Shown: positions 12,793 through 26,356, counted from the first letter of the stretch. The stretch: DNA of 64,000 bases from Theocolax elegans (GCA_026168455.1 CM047426.1:73559986-73623985), one strand, 5' to 3'. Numbers and translations are program-made. The notes: generated by a model not told the origin, from the sequence alone.

Positions 12793-13465
12793 AGGAGAGC
12801 ATCTCAAGTTTGCGAAACGGATCGTGCCCAGCGTGTAGGATATGTTCTCTAATATAAAAATATGAAGAAAGCTAGAGCCGTAGACCCTAACAATCGTTTT
12901 TTCAAAAGTAATGCACTATTAAAGAAAAATTTCCAAAAAATAGCGACTTCACTTCAAACGCTTGTAACTTCTAACCTATGAAAAATTGACATTCAAACCA
13001 TGAAAATGAAAAGCTGAGATAAAATAGATATAATTTAAAAAGACGCTCAAATCCGTTGAAATGGAACAAAGTTATAGCCGAATTAAGAATTAAAAGCAAT
13101 TTTAAACAATAATTGGGCAGTACAAATTTTATTGATTTTTTAAAGATAAATTTCTTTAAATTCTTAATTCAACTATAACTTTGCTCCAATTTAACGGATT
13201 TGAGCATCTTTTTTTTTAAATAATATCTATTTCATCTCAGCTTTTCATTATACTTTGGTTTGAATGTCAATATTTGATAGGTTAGAAGTTACAAGCGTTT
13301 GAAGTGAAGTCTCTATTTTTTGGAAATTTTGTTTCAATAGCGTATAACTTTTGAAAAAATGATTGTTAGGGTCTGCGGCTCTGGCTTTCTACATTTACTT
13401 CTATATTAGAAAACATACCCTACAAGTTGGGCACGATCCTCTTTCCAAACTTGAGATGCTCTCCT
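12793..13465. repeat. family D palindrome (673 bp)
   Basis: Begins AGGAGAGCATCTCAAG and ends with its exact reverse complement. The arms of about 310 bp remain recognisable inward (GCCGTAGACCCTAACAATC at about 12886 against GATTGTTAGGGTCTGCGGC at about 13360), with the centre near 13115. The arms differ by scattered substitutions, so it is older than the family B copies. No coding capacity seen. Confidence 0.9.
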
Positions 13466-16170
13466 TGTAAGTATTATAATTATGTTAAAGTATATACTTA
13501 GTAATATACTAATGAGAAAATAATCCTTTAAATATGTTTTACACATTTTGTAATTTAATTTCATAACGAGTTAAAAGGTTAAGTGGAAGAAAAACGCAAA
13601 TAATGCTTATTATTCAAAAATAGCATCGACATTGATATATTATTATTTATATATATATTTATATTGTTTATGATATAAGAAACTGGCTATTTTCATCAAT
13701 GCTACTACTTTTCGAAAATTTCTAAGTACCATATACATCCTTCTTATTTTTATTCCATTTCTTTTCTCCAACCTTTCCCACACTTTATATCGATCTGGGT
13801 ATCACCCGCAGTTAAGAGAACACTTGCGGTTATACCCCATACGATAAATATTAGGTAGGAAAACTAGTCAAGTTGATCGGTGTATCAAAACATTCTTTTT
13901 TCTGGAATGTAGAAAAACACTTGACTTATAGATGAAAATTAAATTAACAACGAATATATCTATCTAATAGTGTGAGCTGCATTCACACATTGGTACACTC
14001 TCATTTAACTAATATAGTTCAAATTAAATAGCGTGTATCGATGCATAGTTCTAATGAAGAATTTTTATGATTTTTCCAATTCATTTATAGCAACTTAAAC
14101 ATTGTACAGTACATATTGTACCGAATTTAGTTGAATTTAGGATTGGTAAAAAATTATATTATAGTCTTTAAAGTGGTAATACGAACACGCAGTAAACGCG
14201 AAAAGATGCTGATTCTTGATCGTCTTCTTATTTAGATAATTAATAAATAAAATAAATAAAGTTATTAAGTAATAAAAACAAAGCTATAGGAAAACAGAAG
14301 TCTTAGATGCGCCTGAGCAGTGTAATTTGTAGAATGATCTGTGGATGTATCAACTACTCAGGAACAAAGAAGGAGAGCCAGAGGGAAACACATTTTTACA
14401 AACTCAACGTACTTATATAGTCAAATAACAGTCACTTTACAAAGACATAGTAGTCATTGACAACATAGCCTTTACGTCAACATGTTAATGTGAATCTGCA
14501 CAGCTTCTACATTATAGAATTACCTGTGTTGCTGAGTAACGTACATGGCTAAGTTAAACTATATAGAAAAGATAATATATGCAAGGAACAAAAATGCAAC
14601 AATGGAAATATAATTACAAAGGCGCAATCCATGTTAGTGAGATATTAGTGAGATTGAATTACTAGGACAATCTGATTAGATTATAAGAAATAATATAAAT
14701 AAATATATTTAAATATTATATTACTTAAAGTATAGTAATTTAACGTTTATGTTACTGAAATATTAATTAAAGAGATTATATTGATAAGTTAAAAAGATCA
14801 TATAAAATTATAAACAAATATATTTTGTCAACAGTTTTATTGAAGTGAATCAAAGGGTTTTCAGAATCCAAATAAACGTTAATGGAAGTGTGAAGGATGG
14901 TACGATGCACTGTGTAAGCGCGAAATGCACTTGTGTTGTTCTTATGAATTAATGGTATTTTTCTTTTTTTAGTATAGTATAATGTGGTTGGAGGTATGTA
15001 CTGTCGAAATTACAACAAAACAATCGGGCGTTTTATTTTTAATTTTGTTTCAGGCTTTTATTATTATCCGGACGTGCGAGCAGGGAATATCACTTAATTC
15101 TGCAGGATTGCGACGTTATAGGAAATTATTGGGTAATAATATCTACTGTATATCGAATTGCAAGTATTATATGAAACTCTGGAATGAATAAATAAATATT
15201 TTGCTTGTTAATAAATTCTAGAACTTCTTTGATGGTGAAAAATTAGAATTTTTCAATTTTAAACACATTATACTATTTAAAGTATAAACACGAACAAAAC
15301 TTTATATTAATCCACATTTATAGTAATCAATATAATAGACATCCGATTCGAACTAGTACAAGGTAAACAACATCAACAATTATTATCTACTATTTTATAT
15401 GCTTAATTTGTACCCTAAATTCCCTTCGCCGTTTTTGTAAATATTCACGAAAATTTGAGATTTTTTTTATTTGATATAAATTGATAACATCTTAGCATAG
15501 TAATTAGAAAAGTAATTTGAAAGATTTCCATTCACATTTTTTTGTAAATATAAATATTCTGTCAATAACAGTCGAATACATTGATATGAAAAAATGCACG
15601 TTTCGACGTGTTTTATATTATTATTTTTAATATATATGTATCAAAAAATTAAAATCTATTTATTTAAAAATTCTTACAATATCATAGACTGATACTTTCA
15701 AAATTAGTTTAAAAATTAAATAGTGAAGTATTTTTCAAATTTGAAAGCTAAACCGGTTCAAACTGAGGTTTATACCAACGTATATGTAATCTTATAAAAA
15801 TGATAATCTTATGAAATTTATTTAAACAAATATTGTGAAATTACCTATAATTAATACAATAGTAAAATGCAAAAAAATGTTATAGTGTCAAACTTTAGTA
15901 ACTTTTAAAATGTATAGTGAAATTTAATTAAGAAATGTAAGAAAAATTTGGAGAAACATTGATAAGCATCTTACCCGAATTACCATATATTTATTTATTT
16001 ATGTATCTCAAATATGAACACACAAATACTCACATAATAATTAATGTGGATGCTTACATTAAACATTTTTAAAATTAATTGTTAAATAATTTTTTGGCAA
16101 CAAATTTCATCGTTAATGTCATGAGCAGCATTCAAATTCGTACAGCAATGTAATTCAAGCTAATGCAGGC
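13466..16170. other. AT-rich intergenic sequence
   Basis: No gene supported. A moderately GC-richer part at 14190-14560 has, on the minus strand, a TATATAAG box and several downstream polyadenylation-like signals, as an old LTR would, but I could not find matching termini or a target duplication. Confidence 0.4.
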
Positions 16171-16520
16171 AACATAAATGGTCGGGAGAATCGGCGATAA
16201 AAAAAAAGAAATTAATTCTAGGTAACGGAGGTGGTGCGTCTAGGGGAGGGAACGGTCGGTAATCGAGTAATTTATGCTCTTGCGTACAGTAGTCGCGCGC
16301 GGGGCCATTATCGGCTAAACCTAAAACATCGAGTTGAGATTCGATGTTTCGGAAGCAAGTGTGTAGGGAAATTCGTGCGCTCTACGCTGAATTAATATTG
16401 GCATACAATAGCTGTAGGACATTTCGCAAAAAATCTACGATTCGGACACCACCTATTTCCACTGTTGTCTCTGTGGTTGATGATATGATAGAGAATACGA
16501 TGCCTGCACTGTCATAGTAA
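16171..16520. promoter_or_regulatory. GC-richer island with short perfect hairpin
   Basis: Complex, GC-richer unique sequence between AT-rich flanks, including CAGTAGTCGCGCGCGGGGCC. A perfect 9-bp stem (AAACATCGA at 16324-16332, TCGATGTTT at 16341-16349) surrounds an 8-nt loop. No open frame. A conserved noncoding or regulatory element is plausible but this is inference from composition. Confidence 0.2.
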
Positions 16521-18440
16521 ATTAGACAATAGGCGTTTACCTTGAAAACTAAATTTGTTACTCGGATCGTTTAAAATAAATTTATATGCTTAAATTTTGT
16601 GTAATCCAAATGCAACTAAACAAGTAGTTTGTTACACTTTAAGCAGTTTATTTACAGTTAAGATATTTAATTTGTAAGTTGGAGATAAAAAACCAATTTT
16701 CATTAAATAAATATAGTAATTTATGAAAGCCCAAGTCATTAGTACCCTTTATTTGGGCGTTATCTATTAAAAATTTGACTTAATTTTCTTCCAATTCTAA
16801 ACTCATTTTAAGAGAAATCCCTCCAATGTCATTTATGAATGTATCAATATATTTGTTTAACATATAGTTCAGTGAAAGATAGCTTTTTTCACTGTTTAAC
16901 TGCTCAATGCACCCGGACGATATTTAATCGAGCACTATTTACAATTATCAAATAGTTATTAAATATATTGCATTCGTTAAATATATTTAAACGATTATAA
17001 TCGTGTTTTTTTTAAAATACTTTTGAAAAATCGTGCAAAAGAGATAAGGGGGATTTACTACGACTTTAAATATAGTAAATTAAAAAATGAAATGCCTGCC
17101 AAGGTTCTTAACTAAATTAAAATAGTTGTAATTATAATTATTGCCTTAGTATTTCAGTGTTTATTAATTCACTTAGAAAATCTTTATGAGATTATAAAAT
17201 TTGTTATTGTACAAGTACAGTTATTTCATCAAAAAGTCGTATTGACTAATTACTGCCTTGTAAATAGATGTTTTATAACTAACACAAAATCAATAATTTC
17301 TGTAAATGCATTTGATTACAGTAATTAATTATTTTTTAACAGTATGTAGTATATAGGGATTTGTGAAACTAATATACTAACATTTTTAGTAGAAATCCTA
17401 CTCCATTAGTCAATACAATTTTATTCAAATATAAATTTATGAAACAATAAAAGCAAAATTTTTAGAATAATCAAATGATAACGGATTGTGGATTTTATAT
17501 TTTATTTGAACCATCGTGATAAAATCAGATTATTCGATTTTGAGAAACCATTATAATTACTTTAATTTAAAAAATAACTACATGTATCAGATTAAAAAAT
17601 TTTTCATGAATTTTCCAAAATTGTTCTATCGTTTTTTTAACAAGCACTCTGCACCGTTACTCTTCAATAATTCCATTGCAAACTTTCATAAAAAGAGAAT
17701 GAAACTTGCTGTTAAAATAAGTATAGATATAATAAATATTTATATTGTTTCATTACGTACATATATATTAATAACAAATACTTTGAGGCAATAAAAAATT
17801 TTAATTAATCAAATTTATAATGAATAGATTTATTAAAAATTATAGATTTATTTTAAAATAGTAAATGGGTGTAGAAATAATTCACATTGATGAAGTATTA
17901 TTTATTGAATATATATATTTATATACTGCTTCAAAATTGATTTGCCATCCGCACTTTGCATCAACAAATTGTAAATATCCTGAACATAAACAATGCAGCA
18001 TTGAAATGGTACAAATTATAGGTTAGAAATGTATCGCTGTAGAAATATTCGACACTTACATTTAATGACCGATCGGCCAAGCTCTCCTTTCCTATAAAAT
18101 TAAAGTTTTACGTATTAATGTTGCAGCTCTTTGTAAAACGTATTTTCTCACCATATTGATTGTGTATAATTTATTTATATCAATGTAACTTTTGAATAGA
18201 AAGTTTAACTGAAGTGTACATTCTACCTTTATAAAACTGTTTGATGTAATCAAAGGAGGATTTAGTTTTAACATTTCTTAGGGTCTTAACAAAAATGATA
18301 CTTAAAAGTTTTTACGTATTTATATCTAAATAATACATTTACGAAACTCGCATATCAAGCATGTATATAAAGAACAGTAATAAAATAATATTAAGTAAGA
18401 AAACAAAATACTTTCTCATTTTATCTGTAATACTTTCATG
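16521..18440. other. AT-rich intergenic sequence
   Basis: Low-complexity AT-rich DNA. Open frames at 17516-17794 (plus) and 18092-18274 (minus) have AT-driven composition and no recognisable motif. No gene supported. Confidence 0.4.
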
Positions 18441-18720
18441 TAAAAAGGTGCTTTTGTTTTAGACTTTTTATTTCAGACTGAAAAGTTGCGCCTCCTTATT
18501 TTCTCCGATATATGAAGTCCCTCGACGCGGCAACATTTTCGCAAGGTGTAATGTGCAGTCCCTCGTGACTTTCCCTTCTAGTGCTCCTGAGGCTTGTTTT
18601 CGATAATTTTGTAATATACGACTGTGTGAAGATAATTGACAGTAGCTTAGAATCGTTGGAGCAATGCATAACGCAATCTCGAAACTTGTATGTGACGAAC
18701 TGCGTCTGCAGTTATTACAT
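18441..18720. promoter_or_regulatory. small GC-richer island
   Basis: A stretch of complex sequence containing the near repeat AGTCCCTCGACGCG / AGTCCCTCGTGACT (18509 and 18558). No coding frame. Possibly regulatory; composition is the only evidence. Confidence 0.15.
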
Positions 18721-20040
18721 AAAAAACAAAGCTTAATGTATAGTGTTCTAACGTATTTACGAAACTGATTAAATTGGTAAATAAATCAATAAAAATAATA
18801 CAAAAATGCAAAGAATTTGTCTCTGAACCTGTATTTAATTGATTATATCAATAATGACGGTTATTTGCCAGACAAGTGATAGAGATTTATTTTTAAATTT
18901 TACTGCAAAATATATAAACTAGCTTTTTAGAACAGAGGAATTTAAATGCATAAATTTGATTTTTCCTGCATCTTTCAAAATCCTAGAACAAATTTGATGC
19001 CCGCAATAAATTACTGTTCTTGTAAGTAAATAATCTCTGCATTGACCTTTAAGACTGAATGTATGTGTATGCAAATGTATCCACACTCGAATATCGAAAA
19101 TGCTGAAGTTGAAAATATATATTTTGTGTATTTGTGGTTGTTTGGAAAATGAAATAATCATAAATTTTTATCATGCTTGCTTTCTCTGTTAGGCATTATT
19201 TTTCTTTTGTATTGCTTCTATTTTCCTCTCTCTCAAAAAAGGCTAAGCTCTGCTAGCTGTCAAAATTTTGTGTGCAATTCAGTGCAGCTGGTGCTTTTCG
19301 CATTTGATTTTACATGCCCGCGCGTGCATGGAAAATCGTTGTTGTTCAAATCTTTTTCGATATTCTATCGTAATAATTCAGCAACAAACCATATATATTT
19401 GGACATCATAAAAATTTCCATCGGTTTACATTACGCTCAAATCATGTCCGTCTGAGATATTCTAGTTATATTAATATTTAATAGTTATTTATATGCACTT
19501 AGGAAGTAAAATAAGGCATTATTCCCGGGGTGAAATTTGCTCTCCAAAGCTTTAACTTTCGGTAGTAATTTATTGAAGGGAATAATCGCCTTTTATTCCC
19601 ATAGTGCATACAACTTTTTTCACCCTGATCATTTAAAACGTGATTCTATGCGTCAACAATTTATTATCAAACTTTTTAATTTTTTCGATATTGTAAGATT
19701 TTTTTATATATTTAAAAACAAAAAGATAAGTTTATGATGAATAAGATGAATCAATGATGTATAAAATGGGTCTACGGGGAATAAAATCATCGAAGAAATA
19801 AAATGCAATCTTAAAAATATTTTAAAATTATATTTCAGTAGTGTTCAAAAGCTCTCTCTGAAATTTGATGACAAAGCAAACCAAAGTTTATTGCGTGAAT
19901 ATTATTTTTATTTAGCATTTAAGAAGTTTCTTTTGAGTCTTACTGTGTGTTTTTAAATCGGTAAATTGGCCGACATAAATAATTTACTTAAGAATAACAA
20001 TGACGATAATCGAAAATAAACAACATAATCATTGTTATTC
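18721..20040. other. AT-rich intergenic sequence
   Basis: No gene or repeat supported. Confidence 0.4.
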
Positions 20041-20300
20041 TTAAATGAATTTTTTACGTTTGCAAATTTTATCGAAGGAAGGAGAGGAAGGGCATCTGCA
20101 CTCTCCTCTTGACGTAACGATTTAATGAAATACCATTCGCTGTAGGATGGGCCGACCTGCTGCACACATATCGAGTTGATGATGCGCACACGTACTTCTG
20201 TTTGGCGATGACCAGATGAGGGGTGCAGCCTCCGGGAAAGCGGGAAAAGCAATATGCCCCGATAATATAGCGAATAGTTTCGAAGCAGCATATTCCTGGA
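20041..20300. promoter_or_regulatory. GC-richer island with CRE-like site
   Basis: Complex unique sequence with TTGACGTAACG near 20108, resembling a bZIP/CRE site. The minus strand is open across it (19953-20291) but the predicted peptide has no recognisable feature. Regulatory role is inference. Confidence 0.15.
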
Positions 20301-20659
20301 TTAATGTGTCACGATATTTGTGTTGTAAAGTAGAGAGCAGACTAACAAAGACTTTTTATTATGCAAACAATTTTGTTTAGATTTTTAACATTTATTTGTA
20401 TATAAAAAATGTAAACAAAAATACTTCTGGCTATGTTCATGTTTTGAATTTTATATTATACGTTTCAATATTATATGAGATTATCGTTTTTCCGAGTCAA
20501 GAGTAAAGAAGATTAAAAAAAAAAGTTAACACATTTTTTCTTTTTTTGTAACATTTTGGTGGTCAAAGCCACTCTCTTTAGCCTGCACAAACAATGCATT
20601 AACAATTACGCTTAATACTTCTCAGGATATATTGGAAAAGTAAAAATAATTATATTAAA
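20301..20659. other. AT-rich flank of the copia remnant
   Basis: No LTR or RNase H sequence recognisable downstream of the truncated pol gene. Confidence 0.4.
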
Positions 20660-21701
20660 TATTGTGACTATTTACAAACCTACCAAGATAATTTACAATA
20701 AATGATAAATCAGGTCTAGTCACTACTGATAAAAACATGAGCGATCCAATTAACTCGCGATATGGTACATCAACGTCAACACGCTCGTCCGGGGTAGTGT
20801 TAATTTGGGGTCCGCCGGCACACTACAGGAATTCGCAAGGTCCATATTGAACCTACTTATTATTTTCCGCGCATAAGATTCTTGATGGATTAATATGGTT
20901 TTCTCTTTTCTGTTTCGTTCGATCTGAATTCCTATAAATGAGCCGTCCGACCCCACAGTAACCTCAAATTCATTCTTAAGCGCTTTTAATACTCTCTCAA
21001 TATCAGCAATATCACACCCAAACAGCATGCCATCGTCAACAAATAACGCGAGATACAATAGTTTATTGCTCGATTTACACACGAAGATTGACCATTCATC
21101 CTCACACCGTACAAAACCGAATTTATACAAAAACTCACTAAACTTCACATTCCAGCACTTCGGAGCTTGTTTCAAGCCATACAGTGCTTTCTGAGTTTGC
21201 CACCTAAACCGTTGGATCCGGTACTTGCAGGCCTGTGGTACTTTGATGTAAATCGCTTCATCGAGTGTTCCATACAAGAATGCTGTTTTGATGTCAAACT
21301 GGACCATCTCCATATCGACCTGAGCTGGCGACCGCAAATAACATCCGAAGTGACTCGTATCGGACAACCGGTGCGAAGGTGTCAAGATAATCTATTCCTG
21401 GTTTTTGCATGAAGCCCCTCGCACACAATCGCCTTGTACTTCTTGACGTTGCCTGTCGAGTCAGTTTTGGTTTGAATACCATTTCGTATCGAGTAGTTTT
21501 ATTCCCTCTGGTTGAGATACAACTTCCCACGTACAATTCTTCTCGTGAGAATGCAGTCATGTCAATAGCCGCTTTCCAATTTCTCTTCTCACAGCTGTTC
21601 AGAGCATCGTCAAAATCAATAGGTTCATATACTTGTATCAATTCACCTCGTATCTCTTTGGTTTTTTTTATTTTATCGCGTTCTCTCAGTCTGAGAGGCA
21701 T
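20660..21701 (-). pseudogene. copia reverse transcriptase remnant (RVT_2)
   Basis: Upstream part at 21701-21294, main part at 21385-20750. Landmarks: VQFDIKTAFLYGTLDEAIYI, QTQKALYGLKQAPKCWN, and the active-site block LYLALFVDDGMLFG (FVDD in place of YVDD). It continues past 20750 as VPYRELIGSLMFLSVVTRPD and then fades. At least two frame changes. The thumb end and RNase H are lost. Confidence 0.95.
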
Positions 21702-21983
21702 TATAAGGGAATCATCTGCTGCTTTACGTTTGTTGGCTCGTTTGGGATTTGGAACTAAGGCGTCGGAACGGCATTTTTACTTATATCGGTCACGTGAACG
21801 TCCTCGCCTCTGGCCTCCATATCCTCGTTCGCAGCAGACTCGCAGCTGGAAATCTCCATGTCATCATCGATTACATGTAGTTTTTTGTTCGGCATTTTTT
21901 TATCTGCTCTGACGGCTTTACAGGGGAAACTAATATCATTCGTGTCGATATTAACTTCATTAAAATAACGTCCTTTGATACAC

Positions 21984-22830
21984 TTATTTTCCTTGTGCTA
22001 GGATCATAAACACGTAATTTGCGCTGTCCTCATGATAACCAACGAATATGACTTTTCGGGCTTTTGCATCAAACTTGCATCTATGAGTATCGGGTATTGA
22101 AGAGAAATGCCTCTTGTCCAAACGGTTCAGCGATTTAAACTGGTTTCCTTCAAACCACATCTCATACGGCGTCTTGTAATCCCTCTGCGTTGATGAGATG
22201 GTACAATTCAGCGAAATAAAACAGCCATATGGACGGCTTCGGCCCAAAGATGTTTTGGGAGGTTGCTGGCAAGAAGCATAGTTCGTGCTGACTCGATAAA
22301 CGGTGCGATTTTCTCTCTCAATTCTTCCATTCTGCTGTGGGGCGATAGGGAGCTGATGTACATAATTTTATTCCTTACTGGACAAAAATGATTTAAAATC
22401 CTTGTTACAAAATTCAAGTCCGCAGTCCGTACGAAAAACTTTGATGTTCGAGCCTCTCATGACCTCGACCTCCTTACAAAACGTTCTAAAACATTTTAAT
22501 GCGTCATTTTTATGTTTCAAAAAATAGACCCATCTAAAATTACTTTTTCTATCTTTCATAAGCATAAAGAATTTTGCACCTCCCAAAGGACCTGAACAGA
22601 CATTGGACCGCACAGATGCATGGATACACTCAACGATTTTTAGGTTAGGTTCGTCTTGGTTCTTCATTTTGCATGGCAATCGGTGCATCTTTCCCATCAC
22701 ACAGTCCTCACAGAAGAAATCTTGTCCTGTATATTCTCGACTCCATCGATGCTTTTGTGTTTTATCATTTTTCGCAGGGTGCCTTTGTTGACATGTCCCA
22801 AAGCTTCGTGCATCGATTGAGATTCATTTC
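21984..22830 (-). pseudogene. copia GAG-pre-integrase and integrase remnant
   Basis: From about 22830 down: a GHVNKGTLRKMIKHKSIDG segment (GAG-pre-integrase domain), then the rve core with FFMLMKDRKSNFRWVYFLKH and VFRTDCGLEF (22700-22370), then RMEELREKIAPFIESARTML in another frame (22417-22208), then the C-terminal TPYEMWF and KARKVIFVGYHEDS (22247-21984). These are landmarks of copia integrase. Three frames are needed to follow it, so it is not functional. Confidence 0.9.
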
Positions 22831-23089
22831 ACCGTAGTTCGCCTCGGTCTGGCTATCCTGAAGAACATACAGCAATGTGGAGTGATATTGACTCCCTCCG
22901 CTACCGTGTCACCTCGTGTGTCTATCCTGAAACTCGACTCGATCATCTTCATAATGGCACGTAGTCCCCGTTGAGTACATACGTTTGTCGAAAATAAATT
23001 TTTCTTAAAACACGGAAATGAACAATACGTTCTCCAGGCGACAGTCCAACCATTTTCCTTTGACAAGCCTTTTTATTTTTATGGTTCCG

Positions 23090-23215
23090 ACGCCAGTACG
23101 GGTCGTACATTATTGTCGCCTAAGATAATCTGTTCATTACTCACCGGCGTGATTTCATCAACCATCTTTTCTAAAAAGATATGGGTCGAGAAGCGCCACT
23201 GTCGGACAACCAGAG
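23090..23215 (-). pseudogene. copia aspartic protease remnant
   Basis: The minus strand reads DSGAS at 23204-23190, the catalytic motif of retrotransposon aspartic proteases, followed by RPISF and then a stop. A shifted frame continues with EITPVSNEQIILGDNN, the typical downstream segment. Inactive through stop and frameshift. Confidence 0.8.
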
Positions 23216-23426
23216 ATCTCGAGTACGATACTCGGTAACGTACGCTCCAGTTGGCAGAATGGATTAGCTTACGATTTAAAATGCTCCGATGTTGTCACGA
23301 GGCCACCGGCAAATGTGAATTCAAACTCTGGTCTTGACAATATTCGATTCTGACTGACCTGTTTGTTTACGGTCTCCCGTCTCGATCGTTGTTTTCGTTT
23401 CGCTGGTTTTGTTTGTGTCTATTCCT

Positions 23427-23469
23427 GCATTGTCGAGCCAGATGTACCTTGGCGTTTACAAATGAAGCA
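23427..23469 (-). pseudogene. Gag CCHC zinc knuckle, frameshifted
   Basis: The bases encode C-F-I-C-K-R-Q-G and then, after a one-base shift, H-L-A-R-Q-C, that is CX2CX4HX4C split over two frames. Nucleocapsid-type RNA-binding knuckle of copia Gag. Confidence 0.8.
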
Positions 23470-23484
23470 TTTAACTTCCTTGAT

Positions 23485-24114
23485 ATTTTGTCGTTGAAAA
23501 TTTGAATTTTTCCTTCGTTCTTTTATAACTTAAACGTTGTCAGCGCGTTTAGTGTATCATCTTCTTCATTCTTCATCCTTTTCTCTTCTTTAAGGAGCCG
23601 CTCTGTAGATAGTCGAGCTTTGTCTGGACGATTCTACGCTGTCCCACGCCGAGCAAAATGCACACCGTATTTTTGGGGTAATCCACCGAGTATTTTAGCA
23701 TGATCGACAAGTCACTAACCTTTCTCTCCACATCTTTACCTTGCCTCGCGAGATTTTGTACTTTGAAATATACTGCGTCACGGTATCTGTTGGTTCCATT
23801 GTACATTGGTAGTCCGGTTGCCAAACAGCGTGAGCTTGTCGACTCAGACCGTTCTTCGTGAAGCAGTGATAATTTCCGCACATTTCTGAGGCTGTCTCGC
23901 ATGTGATGAAATTTCCCAATTGATACACTATTCATGGCTGATGACAATACTAGCATTGCACGAGCGTTGTTTTTGTCCCACTCTCTTTGGTCATCTTCTT
24001 GTCCGTCTCCTTGTGGTCGATAATCCACTTCGGTAGTATTCCTTTCAGGCCTAGTGAAACGGAATTTGTTTACTTGAACTTCCACAATTGGAAATTCGTT
24101 CCGTCAAATTTCAT
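23485..24114 (-). pseudogene. copia gag remnant
   Basis: An ATG at 24114 opens MKFDGTNFQLWKFK, the usual start of copia Gag, then hits a stop; the reading continues in another frame for about 170 codons (24085-23573). That part keeps the family pattern of a W-x-K-x-A-x-A block (WDKNNARAMLVLSSAM) with an aromatic/basic stretch following. At least one frameshift separates start and body. In a live element Gag forms the virus-like particle. Confidence 0.85.
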
Positions 24115-24115
24115 T

Positions 24116-24621
24116 ATGCTTTTTATACTAATTTCTTCGGCCCTTTTTGATTTCGCTGATTTAATATAAAATACCTTTTAATGTCAATATTGCACTCTGT
24201 ATACAATATATTACTGCTCATCGATTAAAATGTTTACGCTTTACACATATACATTACATATATACACACATATATACACACAACAAAATTTTCTGCTAAA
24301 TACGTGATATATACGATTCGTATTGTACGAAGGAAATAAGCACAGAACCTAAAATTAAATGTATTTATATGTACATGACATTCAAAAACATGCAATACCC
24401 AAGGAATCATGAAGCACCATCCAGGCTATTTTGGTGTCAGTTTGGTAAACAAAGGCTTTCTCAGGTATCTTGATAAAATTTTTAAAATTTAGTAAGACAT
24501 TTCGCTATTATTTTTATGTTATTAAAATACTCATGTTATATTTCTGAATAACAGAAATTAGAAAAATGATGTATGTATGTACATGGCTCATAATTTTTAA
24601 TTAATTAACTTTATTATTAAA
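24116..24621. other. AT-rich flank with dinucleotide runs
   Basis: Contains a degenerate (CA/TA)n tract at about 24241-24285. No LTR of the adjacent copia remnant is visible. Confidence 0.4.
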
Positions 24622-24830
24622 GAGGTTCCATACTTAATTTTTGTTGATTAATTAATAAAACCGTAGTGAGAAAAGAGTATGTGAAAAAGTAAGAGAAGAG
24701 ACGCATACGTTTATCGATAATTCACCTAGTTGAGCTAGGGTTCAAATTATTGGCAAGACTTTTCATGAAAAACGAAATAATATTTCAGTTTCAAATTCAT
24801 CATACAGTTAGATTATTGATAAACAAATTT
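24622..24830. repeat. family E repeat, left arm only
   Basis: Matches the left part of the palindrome at 29836-30206: shared AATTTTTGTT, AAGAGAAGAG and GTTTATCGATAA-type blocks, then CAGTTAGATTAT-GATAAAC. Diverged, apparently one-armed or broken. Confidence 0.6.
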
Positions 24831-26252
24831 TTGGATTTTATATATTTTAGATATTGCGTTCAAATGAAATTTAGTCGATCTTTTCAATATATTTTACAAT
24901 TAAAAGTCATTCGAAATGATTTTTGGAAACATTTGATAAAAAATAGCTTTGGCACAAATTTTAACCGAGAATTTTAGCCTTTCTGGGTCAAGCACCAGTT
25001 TTGTCATCGAGAACCTACTTTAAAACATTTGTTTGAGGTTTGTAAAAAACTTGACATATATGATAATATATTTTTATATAAGATATTATTAATGATAATT
25101 TTTTATATTTACTTTTTATTATGTATTTTTTAACATATTTTTTTAAAATTAATCTCTTGAACAACTGCATCAATCATTTTAAAATCTTGCACTATTACAC
25201 ATTGCATCGTAGTAATGAATGATGATCTCATGGACTGGTTTCAATTTTAACATAAATTATTAACTTATGTAAAAACAGTAGGTTTCTATATTAGTATATA
25301 ACTTGGATGGTATCGTAACGAGTTTGATATCCTGTTAAAATCAAATAAAGTTCCATAACAAATGAAAAATTTATATGAGACTAGAATGATTTGCAAGACC
25401 TGCAATTCAAATATGCAACGTAAAATTTTTATAATTTATTCAAGAAGTATGTCAATTAAAAATTGCACATAACAGTTTAATGAAAAAGCAAGAAAACGAA
25501 ACTAAATACAAGAACGAAAGAAAGAAGAGAAAAGACTGTATAATGAATAAGTCTTGCGCATCTTTTTCTCGTATTCAACTGAGTCAGACGCAGTTTGTAA
25601 ATTACTGACAAAGGTGGCGAGCAAGGGTTGTGACCGACCCTGATAGTAGTGAAGAAAAGAAATAGAAAGCAAGGCGGGATCATGATTTGGATATACAAGA
25701 CGCGTGACAAAAATAGTGAGTGTAAGGAACGAGCGAGTCACATGGACAGAAGAAAATTAAGAAACGAAGGATGAAGAGGAAAACCGTGCCAGCGAGAGTT
25801 TTTATTCATCTATTTTCTTCTTTCCGTCAAATTTCTCGAAAGGGGCTTCTCTTATTTTCACTGGGCTTTTTTTCAAATATTTTTTTAATTTTCACCCTCA
25901 ACGTTGAAACAATTTTCCAAACATGCGCGAATGTGTCGATCTATTAGTAAGAACAAATCGACCCATTGCCGAGTCATTTGCAGAGAAAATGTCAAGGAGA
26001 ACTAAGTAAGTTTGTAGAAAATAAAGAAAAATTATTGTCAATAATATACTGAAGAAAGTAACCAGATAAAAAAAATATCTTTCTTAATTGCTAAGAATTG
26101 TGGATTCGCATAAAGCGATACAAGTTTAAACAAGTAATTTTTCAATAAAAATTTTTTATTGACAATCGGGTATATGTGAAGCATTAATAGTTGAACCACA
26201 ACTCACTAACCTAGAAGAAATGTTATATTAAATATATGTATGTATACGTATT
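24831..26252. other. AT-rich sequence with a purine-rich tract
   Basis: Mostly AT-rich. At 25488-25540 and 25740-25800 the plus strand is GA-rich (AGAACGAAAGAAAGAAGAGA), giving spurious open frames on the minus strand. No gene supported. Confidence 0.4.
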
Positions 26253-26290
26253 GTTACGTACGTAACATCGACACGCGGATCGGCGCGTGT
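26253..26290. repeat. adjacent short palindromes
   Basis: GTTACGTACGTAAC at 26253-26266 is a perfect 14-bp palindrome. ACACGCGGATCGGCGCGTGT at 26271-26290 is an imperfect one. They lie about 70-100 bp upstream of the tRNA-like sequence. Confidence 0.8.
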
Positions 26291-26356
26291 GTGAGAACGG
26301 TGTAGGATGACCGAAAACGCGAAATATCATGACGAATGCAACTACAACAAGAAATC

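Larger units (their letters stand above)
20660..24115 (-). mobile_element. decayed Ty1/copia retrotransposon
   Basis: Read on the minus strand, the order is gag, CCHC zinc knuckle, aspartic protease, integrase, reverse transcriptase. Integrase before reverse transcriptase is diagnostic of Ty1/copia. The pol frame is broken by several frameshifts and stops. Sequence similarity stops at about 20660, soon after the RT motif SLMFLSVVTRPDLSF, so RNase H and the 3' LTR are absent. I found no 5' LTR or primer binding site beyond 24115. It is a dead, truncated copy, about 3.4 kb. Confidence 0.95.

Noticed and set aside
14190..14560. Possible LTR on the minus strand
   Set aside because: TATA and polyadenylation-like signals are present but no matching termini, target duplication or internal region could be found.
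21409..21912. 167-codon plus-strand frame
   Set aside because: Antisense to the copia pol remnant.
20750..24115. Intact copia element
   Set aside because: Frameshifts and stops in gag, protease and integrase, no RNase H, no LTRs.
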